Assembly (NCBI GenBank): GCA_017464765.1
Contig: JAFTYK010000013.1
Location: forward strand, 1-57,739
DNA: 57,739 bases
Reading direction: 5' to 3'
From: Ruminococcus sp.
GTDB lineage: Bacteria; Bacillota; Clostridia; Oscillospirales; Acutalibacteraceae
Shown here: piece after piece, positions 42,598 to 53,209 of the stretch
Numbering within the stretch: position 1 is the first letter of the stretch
How the letters are laid out: each line of letters begins with the position of its first letter
Notes under the pieces: model-generated
Seen by the model: the letters and a program-made list of their open reading frames with translations, nothing else
The model's database searches: none
Told to the model about the DNA's origin: nothing
Program-made: the position numbers and the translations under genes

Positions 42598-45423
42598 TCA
42601 GTCTTTAAGAAGTGGTGCCAAATACTGACCCGTGTAGGATTCTTTGACTTTAGCAACCTGCTCGGGAGTACCAGATGCTACTACAAGACCGCCCTCGTCG
42701 CCGCCTTCAGGACCTAAATCGATGATATGGTCGGCAGTTTTGATTAAGTCGAGATTATGTTCGATAACGATGACAGTGTTGCCGCTATCAACGAGTTTTT
42801 GAAGAACATCGGTGAGTTTATGGACATCGGCGATGTGAAGTCCTGTTGTCGGCTCGTCGAGGATATAAACTGTCTTTCCTGTACTCCGTTTAGAAAGCTC
42901 GGTGGAAAGTTTCACTCGCTGAGCCTCACCGCCTGAAAGCGTAGTCGCAGGCTGACCAATTTTGATGTAGCCTAAACCCACGTCGTACAGAGTCTGGAGT
43001 TTTCTTGCGATTTTTGGCATATTCTTGAAGAATTCAAGACCCTCTTCAACCGTCATTTCAAGCACATCATAGATAGTCTTGCCCTTGTACTTAACCTCTA
43101 AGGTTTCGCGGTTGTACCTCTTACCTTTACACACCTCACACGGAACGTAAATATCAGGTAAAAAATGCATTTCAATTTTGAGAATACCATCACCCTGACA
43201 CGCTTCGCACCTTCCGCCCTTGACGTTGAAAGAAAAACGTCCTGAGTTGTAACCTCGCATTTTAGCGTCATTAGTTGAAGCGAAAAGCTCTCTAATATCG
43301 GTGAAAACACCTGTGTAAGTCGCAGGGTTGGAACGCGGAGTTCTACCAATCGGACTCTGGTCAATAGCGATGACCTTGTCGAGTTCTTCAACACCTAATA
43401 TTTCTTTGAATTCACCGGGGGTGGTTTTCGCACGGTTAAGCTGTGAAGCTAAATGCTTGTACAAAATCTCGTTAACGAGCGAGCTTTTTCCTGAACCTGA
43501 TACACCAGTGACACAAACAAATTTCCCTAAAGGAATTTTAACGTTAATATTCTTCAGGTTATTCTGACTCGCGCCTTTGATGGTGAGGAATTTCCCGTTG
43601 CCTTTGCGACGTTTTTCCGGTACTTCGATTTTTCGTTTTCCGGAAAGATACTGACCTGTGATAGAGTCGTCGCACTTCATAATATCGTTTATATCGCCAG
43701 CGCAAACGACATTTCCGCCGTGAACTCCCGCGCCGGGTCCGATGTCGATAATATGGTCAGCCACGCGCATTGTATCCTCATCGTGTTCAACAACGATGAC
43801 AGTATTGCCGATGTCTCGAAGCCTTTTGAGAGTGTCAAGAAGCTTTGAGTTATCTCTCTGGTGCAAACCGATACTAGGCTCGTCGAGAATATACAGCACA
43901 CCCATTAGCGAAGAGCCAATCTGAGTAGCTAAACGAATACGCTGGCTCTCACCACCCGAAAGAGTTCCTGCGCTTCGAGAAAGTGTGAGATAGCCTAAAC
44001 CCACGCTTTTTAGGAAATTTAGACGCGAATTTATCTCAACCAAAATCGGCTGAGCTATCATAAGGTCGCGTTCACTTAGCTTTAGTGAGTCAAAAAAACT
44101 GAGTATATTAATAACCGACATATCGCACAAATCAGCAATATTTTTATCGCCGACAGTGACAGCTAAGCTTATCTTTGAAAGACGTTTTCCATCACATTCA
44201 TCACACGGAATTTCGGTCATATAGCTTTGTATCTCGTCTTTAATCCACGCGCTGGTGGTTTCCTTGAAACGGCGCTCAAGGTTTGGGATAATACCCTCGA
44301 AGCTCTTATAAAACTCGCCTGCTTTCCACGCGCCCTTTCGAACAAGTCGAAGCTCCTCTCCGCCTGTACCGTAGAGAATTTTGTCAATCGAATCTTGCGG
44401 GATATCTTTTATCGGGGTATCAAGTGAGAAGTTGTATTTCTCAGCCAAGCCCTCAAGATACATAAGCGCAATTGAGTTTCCCTCAAGCGCCCAGCCTGAG
44501 CCTTTGAGTCCGCCCTGAGCGACGCTTTTATTCTTATCAGGAATTATACGCTTAGGGTCAACACGTAAGAACACACCTAGACCTGTACATTTTTCGCACG
44601 CACCAAACGGATTATTGAACGAAAACATTCGAGGACTTAGCTCCTCGATGCTTATTCCGTGTTCATCACAGGCGTAGTTCTGTGAAAAAGTAAGGTCTTC
44701 GCCACCAAGCACATTCACAACGATGATGCCGTTTGAAAGTTTTGAGGCAACCTCGATGCTGTCTGCAAGACGCGACACGATATCATCGCTCACAACAAGA
44801 CGGTCAACAATGATTTCGATAGTGTGCTTTTTATTCTTTTCGAGAACTATATCCTCGAACAAATCGTAAATTATTCCGTCAACTCGCACTCTCGCAAAGC
44901 CCGATTTTCGCGCATTTTCAAACTCCTTTTTATGCTCGCCTTTTTTACCTCTTATGACAGGCGCCATAATCTGAATTTTTGTGCCTTTTTCAAGTTCTAA
45001 GACGTGGTCAGTAATCTGGTCAACAGTCTGTTGCTGTATCACCTTACCGCAAACAGGACAATGTGGCACGCCAATTCGAGCGTAGAGCAGTCGCAGGTAA
45101 TCGTAAATCTCGGTCACAGTACCGACTGTGGAACGAGGGTTTTTAGATGTTGTTTTCTGGTCAATCGAGATAGCAGGAGAAAGACCCTCGATAGTATCAA
45201 CTGACGGCTTTTCCATCTGTCCTAAGAACATTCGAGCGTAGGAAGAAAGGCTCTCAACGTATCTTCGCTGTCCTTCAGCGTAGATTGTGTCGAAAGCGAG
45301 CGAACTCTTTCCCGAACCCGAAAGTCCCGTCATAACAACGAGCTTATCTCTCGGGATTTCAACATCAATATTCTTGAGATTATGCTCTCTTGCACCCTTA
45401 ATCACTATTTTATCTGATGACAC
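42598..45423 (-). CDS. uvrA: Excinuclease ABC subunit A
   Basis: 941 residues, normal length. It has two ABC ATPase modules, Walker [15 protein letters not shown] (about 32) and [14 protein letters not shown] (about 640), and two signatures, [14 protein letters not shown] and [14 protein letters not shown]. Zinc fingers are at CPVCGK...CEKCTG and CEACQGDG...CEVCKGKR. It recognises bulky DNA damage and loads UvrB in nucleotide excision repair. The start is GTG (45423) after GGAGGTG. It follows ftsH by 69 nt with a weak hairpin between. Confidence 0.97.
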   Translation of the reverse strand: MSSDKIVIKGAREHNLKNIDVEIPRDKLVVMTGLSGSGKSSLAFDTIYAEGQRRYVESLSSYARMFLGQMEKPSVDTIEGLSPAISIDQKTTSKNPRSTVGTVTEIYDYLRLLYARIGVPHCPVCGKVIQQQTVDQITDHVLELEKGTKIQIMAPVIRGKKGEHKKEFENARKSGFARVRVDGIIYDLFEDIVLEKNKKHTIEIIVDRLVVSDDIVSRLADSIEVASKLSNGIIVVNVLGGEDLTFSQNYACDEHGISIEELSPRMFSFNNPFGACEKCTGLGVFLRVDPKRIIPDKNKSVAQGGLKGSGWALEGNSIALMYLEGLAEKYNFSLDTPIKDIPQDSIDKILYGTGGEELRLVRKGAWKAGEFYKSFEGIIPNLERRFKETTSAWIKDEIQSYMTEIPCDECDGKRLSKISLAVTVGDKNIADLCDMSVINILSFFDSLKLSERDLMIAQPILVEINSRLNFLKSVGLGYLTLSRSAGTLSGGESQRIRLATQIGSSLMGVLYILDEPSIGLHQRDNSKLLDTLKRLRDIGNTVIVVEHDEDTMRVADHIIDIGPGAGVHGGNVVCAGDINDIMKCDDSITGQYLSGKRKIEVPEKRRKGNGKFLTIKGASQNNLKNINVKIPLGKFVCVTGVSGSGKSSLVNEILYKHLASQLNRAKTTPGEFKEILGVEELDKVIAIDQSPIGRTPRSNPATYTGVFTDIRELFASTNDAKMRGYNSGRFSFNVKGGRCEACQGDGILKIEMHFLPDIYVPCEVCKGKRYNRETLEVKYKGKTIYDVLEMTVEEGLEFFKNMPKIARKLQTLYDVGLGYIKIGQPATTLSGGEAQRVKLSTELSKRSTGKTVYILDEPTTGLHIADVHKLTDVLQKLVDSGNTVIVIEHNLDLIKTADHIIDLGPEGGDEGGLVVASGTPEQVAKVKESYTGQYLAPLLKD

Positions 45424-45453
45424 GAAAGCACCTCCATTTTCCTTATTCAGTCC

Positions 45454-45482
45454 AAAACGAGGCGAACAACCGTCCGCCCCGT
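45454..45482 (-). terminator. Weak hairpin/attenuator between ftsH and uvrA
   Basis: Minus strand: ACGGGGCG (45482-45475) pairs, but for one base, with CGCCTCGT (45465-45458), followed by TTTTGG. The T-run is short, so it probably reduces rather than stops transcription into uvrA. Confidence 0.45.
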
Positions 45483-45492
45483 CCTTTAATAA

Positions 45493-47394
45493 TTATTCTT
45501 CAATAGAAATTTCTTCAGTAGTTTCCTCTACAGTTTCCTCTACTTCCTCAACATAAGTGCCAAGCATTACCTGCTCGAAAGTTTCGCCGCTCATCTTCTC
45601 ATGCTTAATGAGGTAACCCGCTACTTCGTGGAGTTTATCCATATTAGCGTTGAGGATTTCCTCAGTTTTCTTGTAAGCATCAGCGATGATAGCGTGAACT
45701 TCCTCGTCAATCTTAGCGGCAGTTTCGTTTGAGTAGTCTTTTACCTGACCCATATCACGGCCGATGAACACCTCGTTTGAACCTGAACCATAGTTAATCG
45801 GACCTAAAGCATCACTCATACCGTAGCGAATAACCATATTACGAGCGGTCTTTGTAAGACGTTCGATGTCGTTTGATGCACCTGTTGAAATATCGTTGAG
45901 AACAAGTGCTTCAGCTACTCGACCACCAAGTGACACGATAATATCCTCGAGCATTTCTTTCTTTGAGCGATAGGACCTGTCCTCAGTAGGAAGTGGCATT
46001 GTGTAACCGCCAGCCATACCACGTGGGATAATGGAAATCTGGTGTACAGGGTCCTGAGTTTCACAGGCATAAAAAGCGATTGCGTGACCTGCCTCGTGGT
46101 AAGCAGTGAGCTTTTTCTCGTGGTCAGACATAACTCTACTTTTCTTCTCTGTGCCGACAACAACCTTGATTGTTGCCTCTTCGATTTCAGCCATTGTGAT
46201 AGCTTTCTTGTTCTTTCTCGCTGAAAGAAGCGCAGCTTCGTTCAAGAGATTTGAAAGGTCAGCTCCTGTAAAACCTGCTGTTGTTTTAGCGATAGTCTTA
46301 AGATTAACATCAGGAGCTAAAGGCTTCTCACGAGAATGAACCTTAAGAATAGCCTCACGACCGTTAATATCAGGATAGCCGACAAGCACCTGACGGTCAA
46401 ATCGACCAGGACGTAAAAGCGCAGGGTCTAAGATATCAGCACGGTTAGTAGCCGCAATCATAATTACGCCTTCGTTAGCTCCGAAACCGTCCATCTCAAC
46501 AAGCAACTGGTTAAGTGTCTGCTCTCTTTCATCGTGGCCACCGCCTAAGCCTGTACCACGCTGACGACCAACGGCGTCGATTTCATCAATGAAGATAATA
46601 CAAGGTGAGTTCTTCTTCGCTGTGTCAAAGAGGTCTCGAACACGCGAAGCGCCGACACCGACAAACATCTCAACGAAGTCGGAACCTGAAATCGAGAAGA
46701 AAGGAACGCCTGCTTCGCCTGCTACAGCTTTAGCGAGCAAGGTTTTACCTGTACCAGGAGGGCCTACGAGCAGTACGCCCTTTGGAATTCTTGCGCCGAG
46801 TGAGTTGTATTTATCAGGAGCTTTGAGGAATTCAACGATTTCTTTCAGCTCTTCTTTTTCTTCGTCAGCACCCGCAACATCGTCGAAGGTTGTCTTCTTC
46901 TTTTCGTCAGCGCTATTCTTAAACTTAGCTTTGCCGAAGTTGAGTTCCTTTGAACCCATTCCTCCGCCACCCATACGCTTCATGATGAAGAACCAGAAGC
47001 CTATGAATACTAAAACTAAAAGCACTGTCGGGATAAGCTCAACCCAGATAGATGTGTCGTTAGACGCTATAAGGTCGATTTTCATCGGCTCATTAGGGTG
47101 ATTATCGTTATACTTTTCGATGTCGTCCCAGACGTCTTCTCTGAAAGTATCCCAATCCATCAGCTTATGCTCAATCTCTGTGCCGTCATAAAGCTTGACA
47201 GTAAGCACAGCTGAGTTGCCGTTTACGGAAAACTCTTCAACCTTCTGGTCTTCAAAATATCCGACCATTTCAGAGTAAGTTGGCTTTTCAACCTGATTGA
47301 GCGAGAAAAACCACGCCGCGATTACAATAATAAGAATCGGAATACCTAAGTATACAAGTAAACCTTTTAACTTGTTTGGACTTTTATTTTCCAA
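45493..47394 (-). CDS. ftsH: ATP-dependent zinc metalloprotease FtsH
   Basis: 633 residues. It has two N-terminal membrane helices (about 11-29 and 112-135) around an extracytoplasmic domain. The AAA domain has Walker [15 protein letters not shown], Walker [12 protein letters not shown] and [11 protein letters not shown]. The M41 protease has HEAGH (H433, E434, H437). The tail is acidic ([18 protein letters not shown]). It degrades misfolded and regulatory membrane proteins. The start is TTG (47394), with AAGGAG upstream. It sits after hpt in the conserved tilS-hpt-ftsH order. Confidence 0.97.
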   Translation of the reverse strand: MENKSPNKLKGLLVYLGIPILIIVIAAWFFSLNQVEKPTYSEMVGYFEDQKVEEFSVNGNSAVLTVKLYDGTEIEHKLMDWDTFREDVWDDIEKYNDNHPNEPMKIDLIASNDTSIWVELIPTVLLVLVFIGFWFFIMKRMGGGGMGSKELNFGKAKFKNSADEKKKTTFDDVAGADEEKEELKEIVEFLKAPDKYNSLGARIPKGVLLVGPPGTGKTLLAKAVAGEAGVPFFSISGSDFVEMFVGVGASRVRDLFDTAKKNSPCIIFIDEIDAVGRQRGTGLGGGHDEREQTLNQLLVEMDGFGANEGVIMIAATNRADILDPALLRPGRFDRQVLVGYPDINGREAILKVHSREKPLAPDVNLKTIAKTTAGFTGADLSNLLNEAALLSARKNKKAITMAEIEEATIKVVVGTEKKSRVMSDHEKKLTAYHEAGHAIAFYACETQDPVHQISIIPRGMAGGYTMPLPTEDRSYRSKKEMLEDIIVSLGGRVAEALVLNDISTGASNDIERLTKTARNMVIRYGMSDALGPINYGSGSNEVFIGRDMGQVKDYSNETAAKIDEEVHAIIADAYKKTEEILNANMDKLHEVAGYLIKHEKMSGETFEQVMLGTYVEEVEETVEETTEEISIEE

Positions 47395-47436
47395 TACTAT
47401 TCACTCCTTATATTAGTATTGATAAAATCATAAAAA

Positions 47437-47973
47437 TTATGAATAAATACTGCGTTTTAAAACTCCTACATACGGAAGATTGCGGTAGTGTTCGTTATAG
47501 TCTAGTCCGTAGCCGATAACAAACTCGTCCTCGATATCGTAGCCTATGTAGTCAACATTTATATCAACGACTCTGCGTGACGGTTTATTCAGCAGAGTGC
47601 AGATTTTCACGGAATTAGCGTTTTTAGCGGCAAAATATGCCTTGATAAATGAGAGAGTGTTGCCTGAGTCGATAATATCCTCAACGATAACGATGTCCTT
47701 GCCGTCGATAGGAACGGAGAGGTCCTTGACGATATTAACTCGACCACTGCTTTCAGTACCTGCGCCGTAAGAAGACACAGCCATAAAGTCGATTGTGCAG
47801 GTGTTTTCGTACGCTTTGATAAGGTCAGCCATAAACGCGATACTGCCCTTTAAAAGTCCTACGAAAAGCACTTCCTTGCCTTCGTAGTCTTTCTCTATTT
47901 CTTTAGCAATTCTGTGAACAGCCTCGTTAATCTGTTCTTCGGTCACCAATACTCTTTCAACATCGTTAATCAT
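47437..47973 (-). CDS. hpt: Hypoxanthine-guanine phosphoribosyltransferase
   Basis: 178 residues. The PRPP-binding loop is VIVEDIIDSGNTLSF, the flexible-loop Ser-Tyr pair is AVSSYGAGT, and FVGLLKGSIAF is at the N-terminal side. It salvages hypoxanthine and guanine with PRPP. The ATG lies one base after the tilS stop, so the two are translationally coupled. In other Firmicutes this gene also lies between tilS and ftsH. Confidence 0.95.
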   Translation of the reverse strand: MINDVERVLVTEEQINEAVHRIAKEIEKDYEGKEVLFVGLLKGSIAFMADLIKAYENTCTIDFMAVSSYGAGTESSGRVNIVKDLSVPIDGKDIVIVEDIIDSGNTLSFIKAYFAAKNANSVKICTLLNKPSRRVVDINVDYIGYDIEDEFVIGYGLDYNEHYRNLPYVGVLKRSIYS

Positions 47974-47974
47974 A

Positions 47975-49297
47975 CTATCCCCCTGATTTCACACGATAAG
48001 CACCAAAACTGTGCTTATCTACTCTACCCTGTTTTGAAACTCCCACACCTTCTATCCACAGCACGGTGTTGCCATTAGCGACAAGCTTTACGCTGTTTCG
48101 CTTTTCGGCAGGAATTTTCAGTTCATTGAATAACTTTTTGAGCGACTTTGTCACGTTTCTGTTTGAGAGCGTGAACGTGTCGCCGTCTTTTCTTGTTCTA
48201 ATCACTGTATCAACGGAGATTATATCACAGTTGATGCAATTAGTTAATAACTTTTTGTTAATATTTTTTAATTCTTCTTTAGAAACAAATTCAGCGAAAC
48301 CGCTTTCTAAAAAAGGCGTTTTCGGAATTTCGTCGACGTTTTCACTCAAAGAAGTGTCAACATCTACGATTCTAAGCACACCTTGTTTACAAACACAGCG
48401 TTTCTGTGCAGACAAATCAACACATCCACCATTTTTCATCGCTTCTATAATCAGCTCAATATGACGAAAACTCACATCAACTGAACTTTCCTTAGCAACA
48501 AGGAAAATGCAGTTAGAAAGCACCGCTTTATCTAGAGAGAGGAGCTTTTCACAGGAGTATCCGTAGTCGGTTCTCGCTCCACTTAGTTCTTTTGAAGAAA
48601 TTTTATCGAGATAATCTTTAACATCGCCTAGAGTCGCGCACATTCTCTGAACAGTATTTTCAAGGTCAGGATTGATGCTTTTCAGCACAGGCACAACGTT
48701 GTGACGAATGTTGTTTCGGGTGTAATCGTCAGTCAGATTAGTGCTATCGACAACATAGGAAAGTGACTGTTCATCACAATAGCGCTCAACATCCTCACGA
48801 CTACAATAAATCAGCGGTCGGATAATGCAGTCACGCTTTGGCTTGATTCCGCAAAGACCATTGAGCGAAGTACCGCGCGCTTCGTTGTAAAGCACGGTTT
48901 CTACATTATCGGAAGAAGTGTGAGCAGTCGCAATTTTTGCGCCTAAGCTCTCGCTCAGCTCACCGAAAAACTCATAGCGACAAAATCTGCCACACAGCTC
49001 GAGGCTTTCTTTTCGCTCTTGCGCGATATCGCATACATTAAGGCTTCTAAGAAAAAGCTCAACCCCGAGCTTTTCGCACAATGATACTACGAAATCCTCG
49101 TCGCGTTTAGCTTCATCGCCTCTGATGTTGTGATTCAAGTGGCAGACATAAAGAGTAATATCTAATAATTCTTTCATAGAATTAAGCGCATCTAAAAGCG
49201 CAACACTGTCAGCGCCTCCTGACAATGCGACAACTACCTTGTCACCTTTTTGAATCATCGAGAAGTCGCCTATCGCCTTACTGACTTTAGCCCTCAC
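47975..49297 (-). CDS. tilS: tRNA(Ile)-lysidine synthase
   Basis: About 440 residues from a GTG at 49297, 6 nt after GGAGG. A further GTG at 49312 lies before that site. The N-type ATP pyrophosphatase loop is VVALSGGADSVALLDAL, with CHLNHNIRGDEAKRDE and ATAHTSSDNVETVLYNEARGT following. The C-terminal TilS domains are present. It converts cytidine-34 of the AUA-reading tRNA-Ile to lysidine and is essential. It overlaps the dnaB end by 11 nt, linking two usually separate gene clusters. Confidence 0.93.
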   Translation of the reverse strand: MRAKVSKAIGDFSMIQKGDKVVVALSGGADSVALLDALNSMKELLDITLYVCHLNHNIRGDEAKRDEDFVVSLCEKLGVELFLRSLNVCDIAQERKESLELCGRFCRYEFFGELSESLGAKIATAHTSSDNVETVLYNEARGTSLNGLCGIKPKRDCIIRPLIYCSREDVERYCDEQSLSYVVDSTNLTDDYTRNNIRHNVVPVLKSINPDLENTVQRMCATLGDVKDYLDKISSKELSGARTDYGYSCEKLLSLDKAVLSNCIFLVAKESSVDVSFRHIELIIEAMKNGGCVDLSAQKRCVCKQGVLRIVDVDTSLSENVDEIPKTPFLESGFAEFVSKEELKNINKKLLTNCINCDIISVDTVIRTRKDGDTFTLSNRNVTKSLKKLFNELKIPAEKRNSVKLVANGNTVLWIEGVGVSKQGRVDKHSFGAYRVKSGG

Positions 49298-50660
49298 GAC
49301 GAGCCTCCACACCTGTAAATCTCATAAACTCGCCCTGCCAGTGCAGTTTGACGGAATTAGTTTCACCGTGACGGTTCTTGGCAACAAGACACTCACCGCT
49401 GTTCTGGTCAACTGCAGTAGCGACGTTCTCTCCCTTGTCCTTGTCGTAATATCCCTCACGATAAAGGAAAAGCACAATGTCAGCGTCCTGCTCGATAGAA
49501 CCTGAATCTCGAAGGTCACTAAGCTGTGGTTTATGGTCAGTACGCTGTTCGCTCGCACGGGAAAGCTGCGAAAGACAGATAACAGGCACGTTGATTTCCT
49601 TAGCTAAAATCTTCAGATTTCGAGTGATGTCGGAAATTTCCTGAACTCGGTTGTCAGTTTTTCTACCGCCTGCTGACATAAGCTGGAGATAGTCGATAAC
49701 AACGAGGTCAACGTCTTTGAGACGACGTAATTTTGCTTTCATTTCGGGAACGGTGATACCCGGAGTATCATCAAGATAAATATTAGCTTTATTCAGCACA
49801 TCGCCCGCAGAAATCAGACGTTGCCATTCCTCGTCAGTGAGCGCACCTGTTCTAAGCTTCGTACCTCCAACAAGCGCTTCGCTTGACAGTAAACGTGAAG
49901 CCAACTGCTCCTTGGTCATTTCCAGCGAGAAGAAAGCAACGGTTTTCTTTGAAACGCAAGCAACGTGTTTAGCAATATTGAGCGCAAAGCTTGTCTTACC
50001 CATACCAGGACGAGCCGCCAAAAGAATAAGGTCAGAGCGGTTAAGACCCGTGATAATTCTGTCAAGGTCGCCGATACCTGTTGAAACAGGCTTAATCGAC
50101 TCGTCTTCACGGTTTAGCAAATCGAGTCTGTCGAAAGTCTGCACAAGGACTTCGTCGAGTCGCTGTAAGCCCTGAATATTCTTGCCTCTGCGAATATCAA
50201 AAATCTTCTGCTCGGCAGAGTCAATGAGAAGTGACGGAGGGTTAGCGCCGTCGCTTGCCTCTTCTATAATATCACGTGACGCGGAAATGAGCATTCTCAC
50301 ATCGTGTTTATCCCTGACGAGTTTTGCGTACTCCTCAATATTTGAAATTGACGGACAGCTCTCGGCAAGTTGCATAAGATAGGTCTTGCCTGTAGCGTCG
50401 TCAAAAGTTCTCTCCTGTTTCAGATTCTCAAGCAACGTTACAAAGTCGACGGTCTTTCCCTGAGTGAACATTGAAAGCATCGTCGAGTAAATCGTTCTGT
50501 GAGTTGAAACGTAAAAATAATCTGATTTTGGCAATATCTCGGCAACACGCGCGATGACGTCTTTGTCTAAAATAATAGCACCAAGCACCGCCTGTTCAGC
50601 CTCGGGGCTGTACGGAAGTTTCAGCCCGTCGTAACCCGCAGTAATTCTGTTGTCAGCCAA
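49287..50660 (-). CDS. dnaB: Replicative DNA helicase DnaB
   Basis: 457 residues. The N-terminal DnaG-interacting helical domain (about 15-120) is followed by the RecA-like core with Walker A AARPGMGKTSFALNIA, H2 motif FFSLEMTKEQL, DLVVIDYLQLMS and the H4 motif SQLSRASEQR. It unwinds DNA at the replication fork. It starts with TTG (50660) after AAGGTG. The 113-nt gap to rplI contains the modular repeat element. Confidence 0.96.
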   Translation of the reverse strand: MADNRITAGYDGLKLPYSPEAEQAVLGAIILDKDVIARVAEILPKSDYFYVSTHRTIYSTMLSMFTQGKTVDFVTLLENLKQERTFDDATGKTYLMQLAESCPSISNIEEYAKLVRDKHDVRMLISASRDIIEEASDGANPPSLLIDSAEQKIFDIRRGKNIQGLQRLDEVLVQTFDRLDLLNREDESIKPVSTGIGDLDRIITGLNRSDLILLAARPGMGKTSFALNIAKHVACVSKKTVAFFSLEMTKEQLASRLLSSEALVGGTKLRTGALTDEEWQRLISAGDVLNKANIYLDDTPGITVPEMKAKLRRLKDVDLVVIDYLQLMSAGGRKTDNRVQEISDITRNLKILAKEINVPVICLSQLSRASEQRTDHKPQLSDLRDSGSIEQDADIVLFLYREGYYDKDKGENVATAVDQNSGECLVAKNRHGETNSVKLHWQGEFMRFTGVEARREG

Positions 50661-50687
50661 AATTTCACCTTCTGTCTATAAAATAAT

Positions 50688-50759
50688 GTTTGATTTCATC
50701 AAACATATCGCGTCTTCGACATATCGCATCAAAGATATATCGCATCGAAGATATATCGC
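50688..50759. repeat. Modular intergenic repeat element, copy 2
   Basis: A stem GTTTGA-TTTCA-TCAAAC (50688-50704) is followed by CATATCGCGTCTTCGA, CATATCGCATCAAAGA and TATATCGCATCGAAGA in perfect 16-bp period. The layout matches copy 1 at 41041-41121. It lies inside the operon between rplI and dnaB. Confidence 0.78.
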
Positions 50760-50773
50760 TAATGCTTCTACGC

Positions 50774-51220
50774 TTAAAGCGCCTTTACCTCAACCTGTAC
50801 CTTTGCTGTGATTGAAGTGTAAAGCTTAACCTCAACATCGTAAACACCGCAGGTTTTGATGTCAGATGAAAGAGTAATCTTACGTTTATCAACGTCGATG
50901 CCCTTCTGCTTTTTGATTTCAGCGCTGATTTCCTTAGCTGTAATGCTACCGAAAAGCTTGCCGTTTGCTCCTGCCTTTGCATTCATAACAAATGTTGAGC
51001 CTTCGAGCTTAGATTTTGCTTCGTTTGCGTTTTTGATGGCAGTATCGATTTTAAACTGCTTTGACTGCTCAGCGTTTTTGAGTTCATTCATTGCCTGAGC
51101 GTTAGCCTCTTTAGCTAAATTTTTCGGAAAAAGAAAATTACGAACATATCCGTCGGAAGCTGTAACAAGCTCTCCCTTTTTTCCTAAACCTTTAACATCC
51201 TGTAAAAGTACAACCTTCAT
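50774..51220 (-). CDS. rplI: 50S ribosomal protein L9
   Basis: 148 residues. The N-terminal rRNA-binding domain is [19 protein letters not shown]...[13 protein letters not shown]. It is followed by the long connecting helix (about 42-75) and the C-terminal domain ending in VQVEVKAL. It sits between gdpP and dnaB, the usual Firmicutes order. The ATG has a GGAGG site. Confidence 0.97.
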   Translation of the reverse strand: MKVVLLQDVKGLGKKGELVTASDGYVRNFLFPKNLAKEANAQAMNELKNAEQSKQFKIDTAIKNANEAKSKLEGSTFVMNAKAGANGKLFGSITAKEISAEIKKQKGIDVDKRKITLSSDIKTCGVYDVEVKLYTSITAKVQVEVKAL

Positions 51221-51235
51221 AATAACCTCCGTACT

Positions 51236-53170
51236 TTATAATGACTTAATAATAGAAATCAAAGTTTCTTTCGCTTTTTCAACTGTGGTATCAGAAAGCT
51301 GAACAGCAGCCATATTCTGGTGACCGCCACCGCCAAGCTTTTCCATCACAAGCTGAACATTTATTTTTCCGTAAGAACGAGCGGAAATATTGACAGTTTT
51401 CTGGTCAAGCGGCGCGATGACAAACGAAGCGTAAACATCGCTTATCGTAAGCATTTCGTCAGCCGCCTGAGCGCTTAATACTCTCGCATTTGGCACTTTC
51501 GAGTCAACAGTAGAAACGGCGCAGTTGTTAACAACAATCGAGCGCGCAACAATCTCGTGCTTACTTTTATAGCTGTCAATGGAACTAGAGAACATATTCC
51601 TGACAGTAACGGTGTCAGCGCCCTTTTTGCGTAAATTCGCAGCCGCCTCAAAGGTACGCACACCTGTATTTATAACAAAATTCTTGGTATCGAGCATAAT
51701 TCCTGAAAGCAGTCCCTCAGCTTCGATTTTCGAAAGACCATCATCGCCTAAATACGAGATAAGCTCGGTGACCATTTCGCAGGTTGACGAGGCTGTCGGC
51801 TCGTGGAAGAACACGTCAGCATTGTCAATAAAGTTGACCATCTTTCTATGGTGGTCAATAACTATGACTTTACTACACATTTTGTGGACTTTCTCGCTCT
51901 CCACAAAGTCAGGCGAATGAGTGTCCACAACAAAAAGCAGGGTTTTTTCAGTAACAAGCGACTGCGCTCTGTCAACGTTTATGAACATATCATTATTACG
52001 TTCACTAAGTTTCTCAATGAGCGGTTTAGCCATCGACTTTTCAGTATCGCAAACGATGTACGCGCGCTTTGAGAAAGTTTTGGTTACGCTTGAGTAAATA
52101 CCCGTCGCCGCACCGACACAGTCCAAGTCCGAGAACTTGTGACCCATAATCAGCACCTTGTCGGCATTTTCGATAGCGTTTTTCACCGACTCAGCGATAA
52201 TACGCACTCTGACCTTGCTGGTTTTTTCAACACCTTTTGAAACACCGCCGTAAAACTCGTACTCGCCACCAGACAGGATTGCTACCTGATCGCCACCGCG
52301 ACCAAGCGCCATATCAAGCGCTTTCTTAGCGTTTACGTGGCTTTCTTTGAGGTTTTCACAACCTCTGCCTATTCCGATAGAAATGCTCGCCTTACGCTCG
52401 CCTACTTCAATTTGTCTGACTTTATCCAAGATGCGGAATTTCTTTTCAATCTGAACAGAAAGCACCTTTTCATCAAAAATGATGAGATACTTACTGTCGC
52501 TTAGCTTACGGTACAAGCAGTCGTGCTTAGACGCAAAGCGAGAAAGCAAACTTTCAACCGTGAGCATAGCTTTAGTAGCTTCGTCCTCGCTATCTGATGA
52601 GAAATCGTTGAGGTTGTCAAAATACACCAAAGCTACCGACTTTTTTGTGTCGTAGTATTCGCGCTCGATGTTCTTTAAGTATGTATTGTCGACAACGGTG
52701 AGCATATAGCCTTTGTCGACTTTGTTTGAGTAAACGGTGAGCTTTTTTCCTTCAAAATCTGTTTCTATACCGCTCACGGATTTAAACAGCGTTTCCAAGG
52801 AATCGTTTTTGAAGTAGTTTAGAATGCTGTCACCTGTGGCATCAACGCCCCCAATAAACAGCTTCTTGAACTTCTCGTTGTAAAGAAGAATCTCGCCGTA
52901 CTCCCCGACTACAGCGCAAGGGAGCTTATACAACTCAACAAACTGAGGAGAAATTCCCGCCACAGCCATAACAGAGTCAGCGACAACTCCACGCATGTAC
53001 TTTTTGAAATCAAGCACAAAGTAAAGCACCACTCCGAAAGCCACAAGCGACAAAACGATTTCGACAGCAAACAGTATTTTATTGTACTTTAATGATGCAA
53101 ATGCCATCAAAAGCATCACAAAAGCAAAAACGAAATATATAGGCATAACCGCGAAAACACGTTTTTTCAC
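51236..53170 (-). CDS. gdpP: Cyclic-di-AMP phosphodiesterase GdpP
   Basis: 644 residues. Two membrane helices (about 10-53) are followed by a PAS-like domain, a degenerate GGDEF domain (about 170-310) and a DHH-DHHA1 catalytic part. The latter has HKFSDLDCVGAATG, VVDTHSPDF, VIDHHRK (the DHH motif) and GGGGHQNMAAVQ. It hydrolyses c-di-AMP and so tunes osmotic, potassium and wall homeostasis. It starts with GTG (53170) after AAGGGG. rplI follows after 15 nt. Confidence 0.95.
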   Translation of the reverse strand: MKKRVFAVMPIYFVFAFVMLLMAFASLKYNKILFAVEIVLSLVAFGVVLYFVLDFKKYMRGVVADSVMAVAGISPQFVELYKLPCAVVGEYGEILLYNEKFKKLFIGGVDATGDSILNYFKNDSLETLFKSVSGIETDFEGKKLTVYSNKVDKGYMLTVVDNTYLKNIEREYYDTKKSVALVYFDNLNDFSSDSEDEATKAMLTVESLLSRFASKHDCLYRKLSDSKYLIIFDEKVLSVQIEKKFRILDKVRQIEVGERKASISIGIGRGCENLKESHVNAKKALDMALGRGGDQVAILSGGEYEFYGGVSKGVEKTSKVRVRIIAESVKNAIENADKVLIMGHKFSDLDCVGAATGIYSSVTKTFSKRAYIVCDTEKSMAKPLIEKLSERNNDMFINVDRAQSLVTEKTLLFVVDTHSPDFVESEKVHKMCSKVIVIDHHRKMVNFIDNADVFFHEPTASSTCEMVTELISYLGDDGLSKIEAEGLLSGIMLDTKNFVINTGVRTFEAAANLRKKGADTVTVRNMFSSSIDSYKSKHEIVARSIVVNNCAVSTVDSKVPNARVLSAQAADEMLTISDVYASFVIAPLDQKTVNISARSYGKINVQLVMEKLGGGGHQNMAAVQLSDTTVEKAKETLISIIKSL

Positions 53171-53209
53171 TTTATTTCCCCTTACCTTTAATCAAAGAAT
53201 CTGAAATTC

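Noticed and set aside
46589..47101. 170-codon open frame on the plus strand
   Set aside because: It is antisense to ftsH, with serine/proline-rich composition and no ribosome site, so it is a shadow frame.
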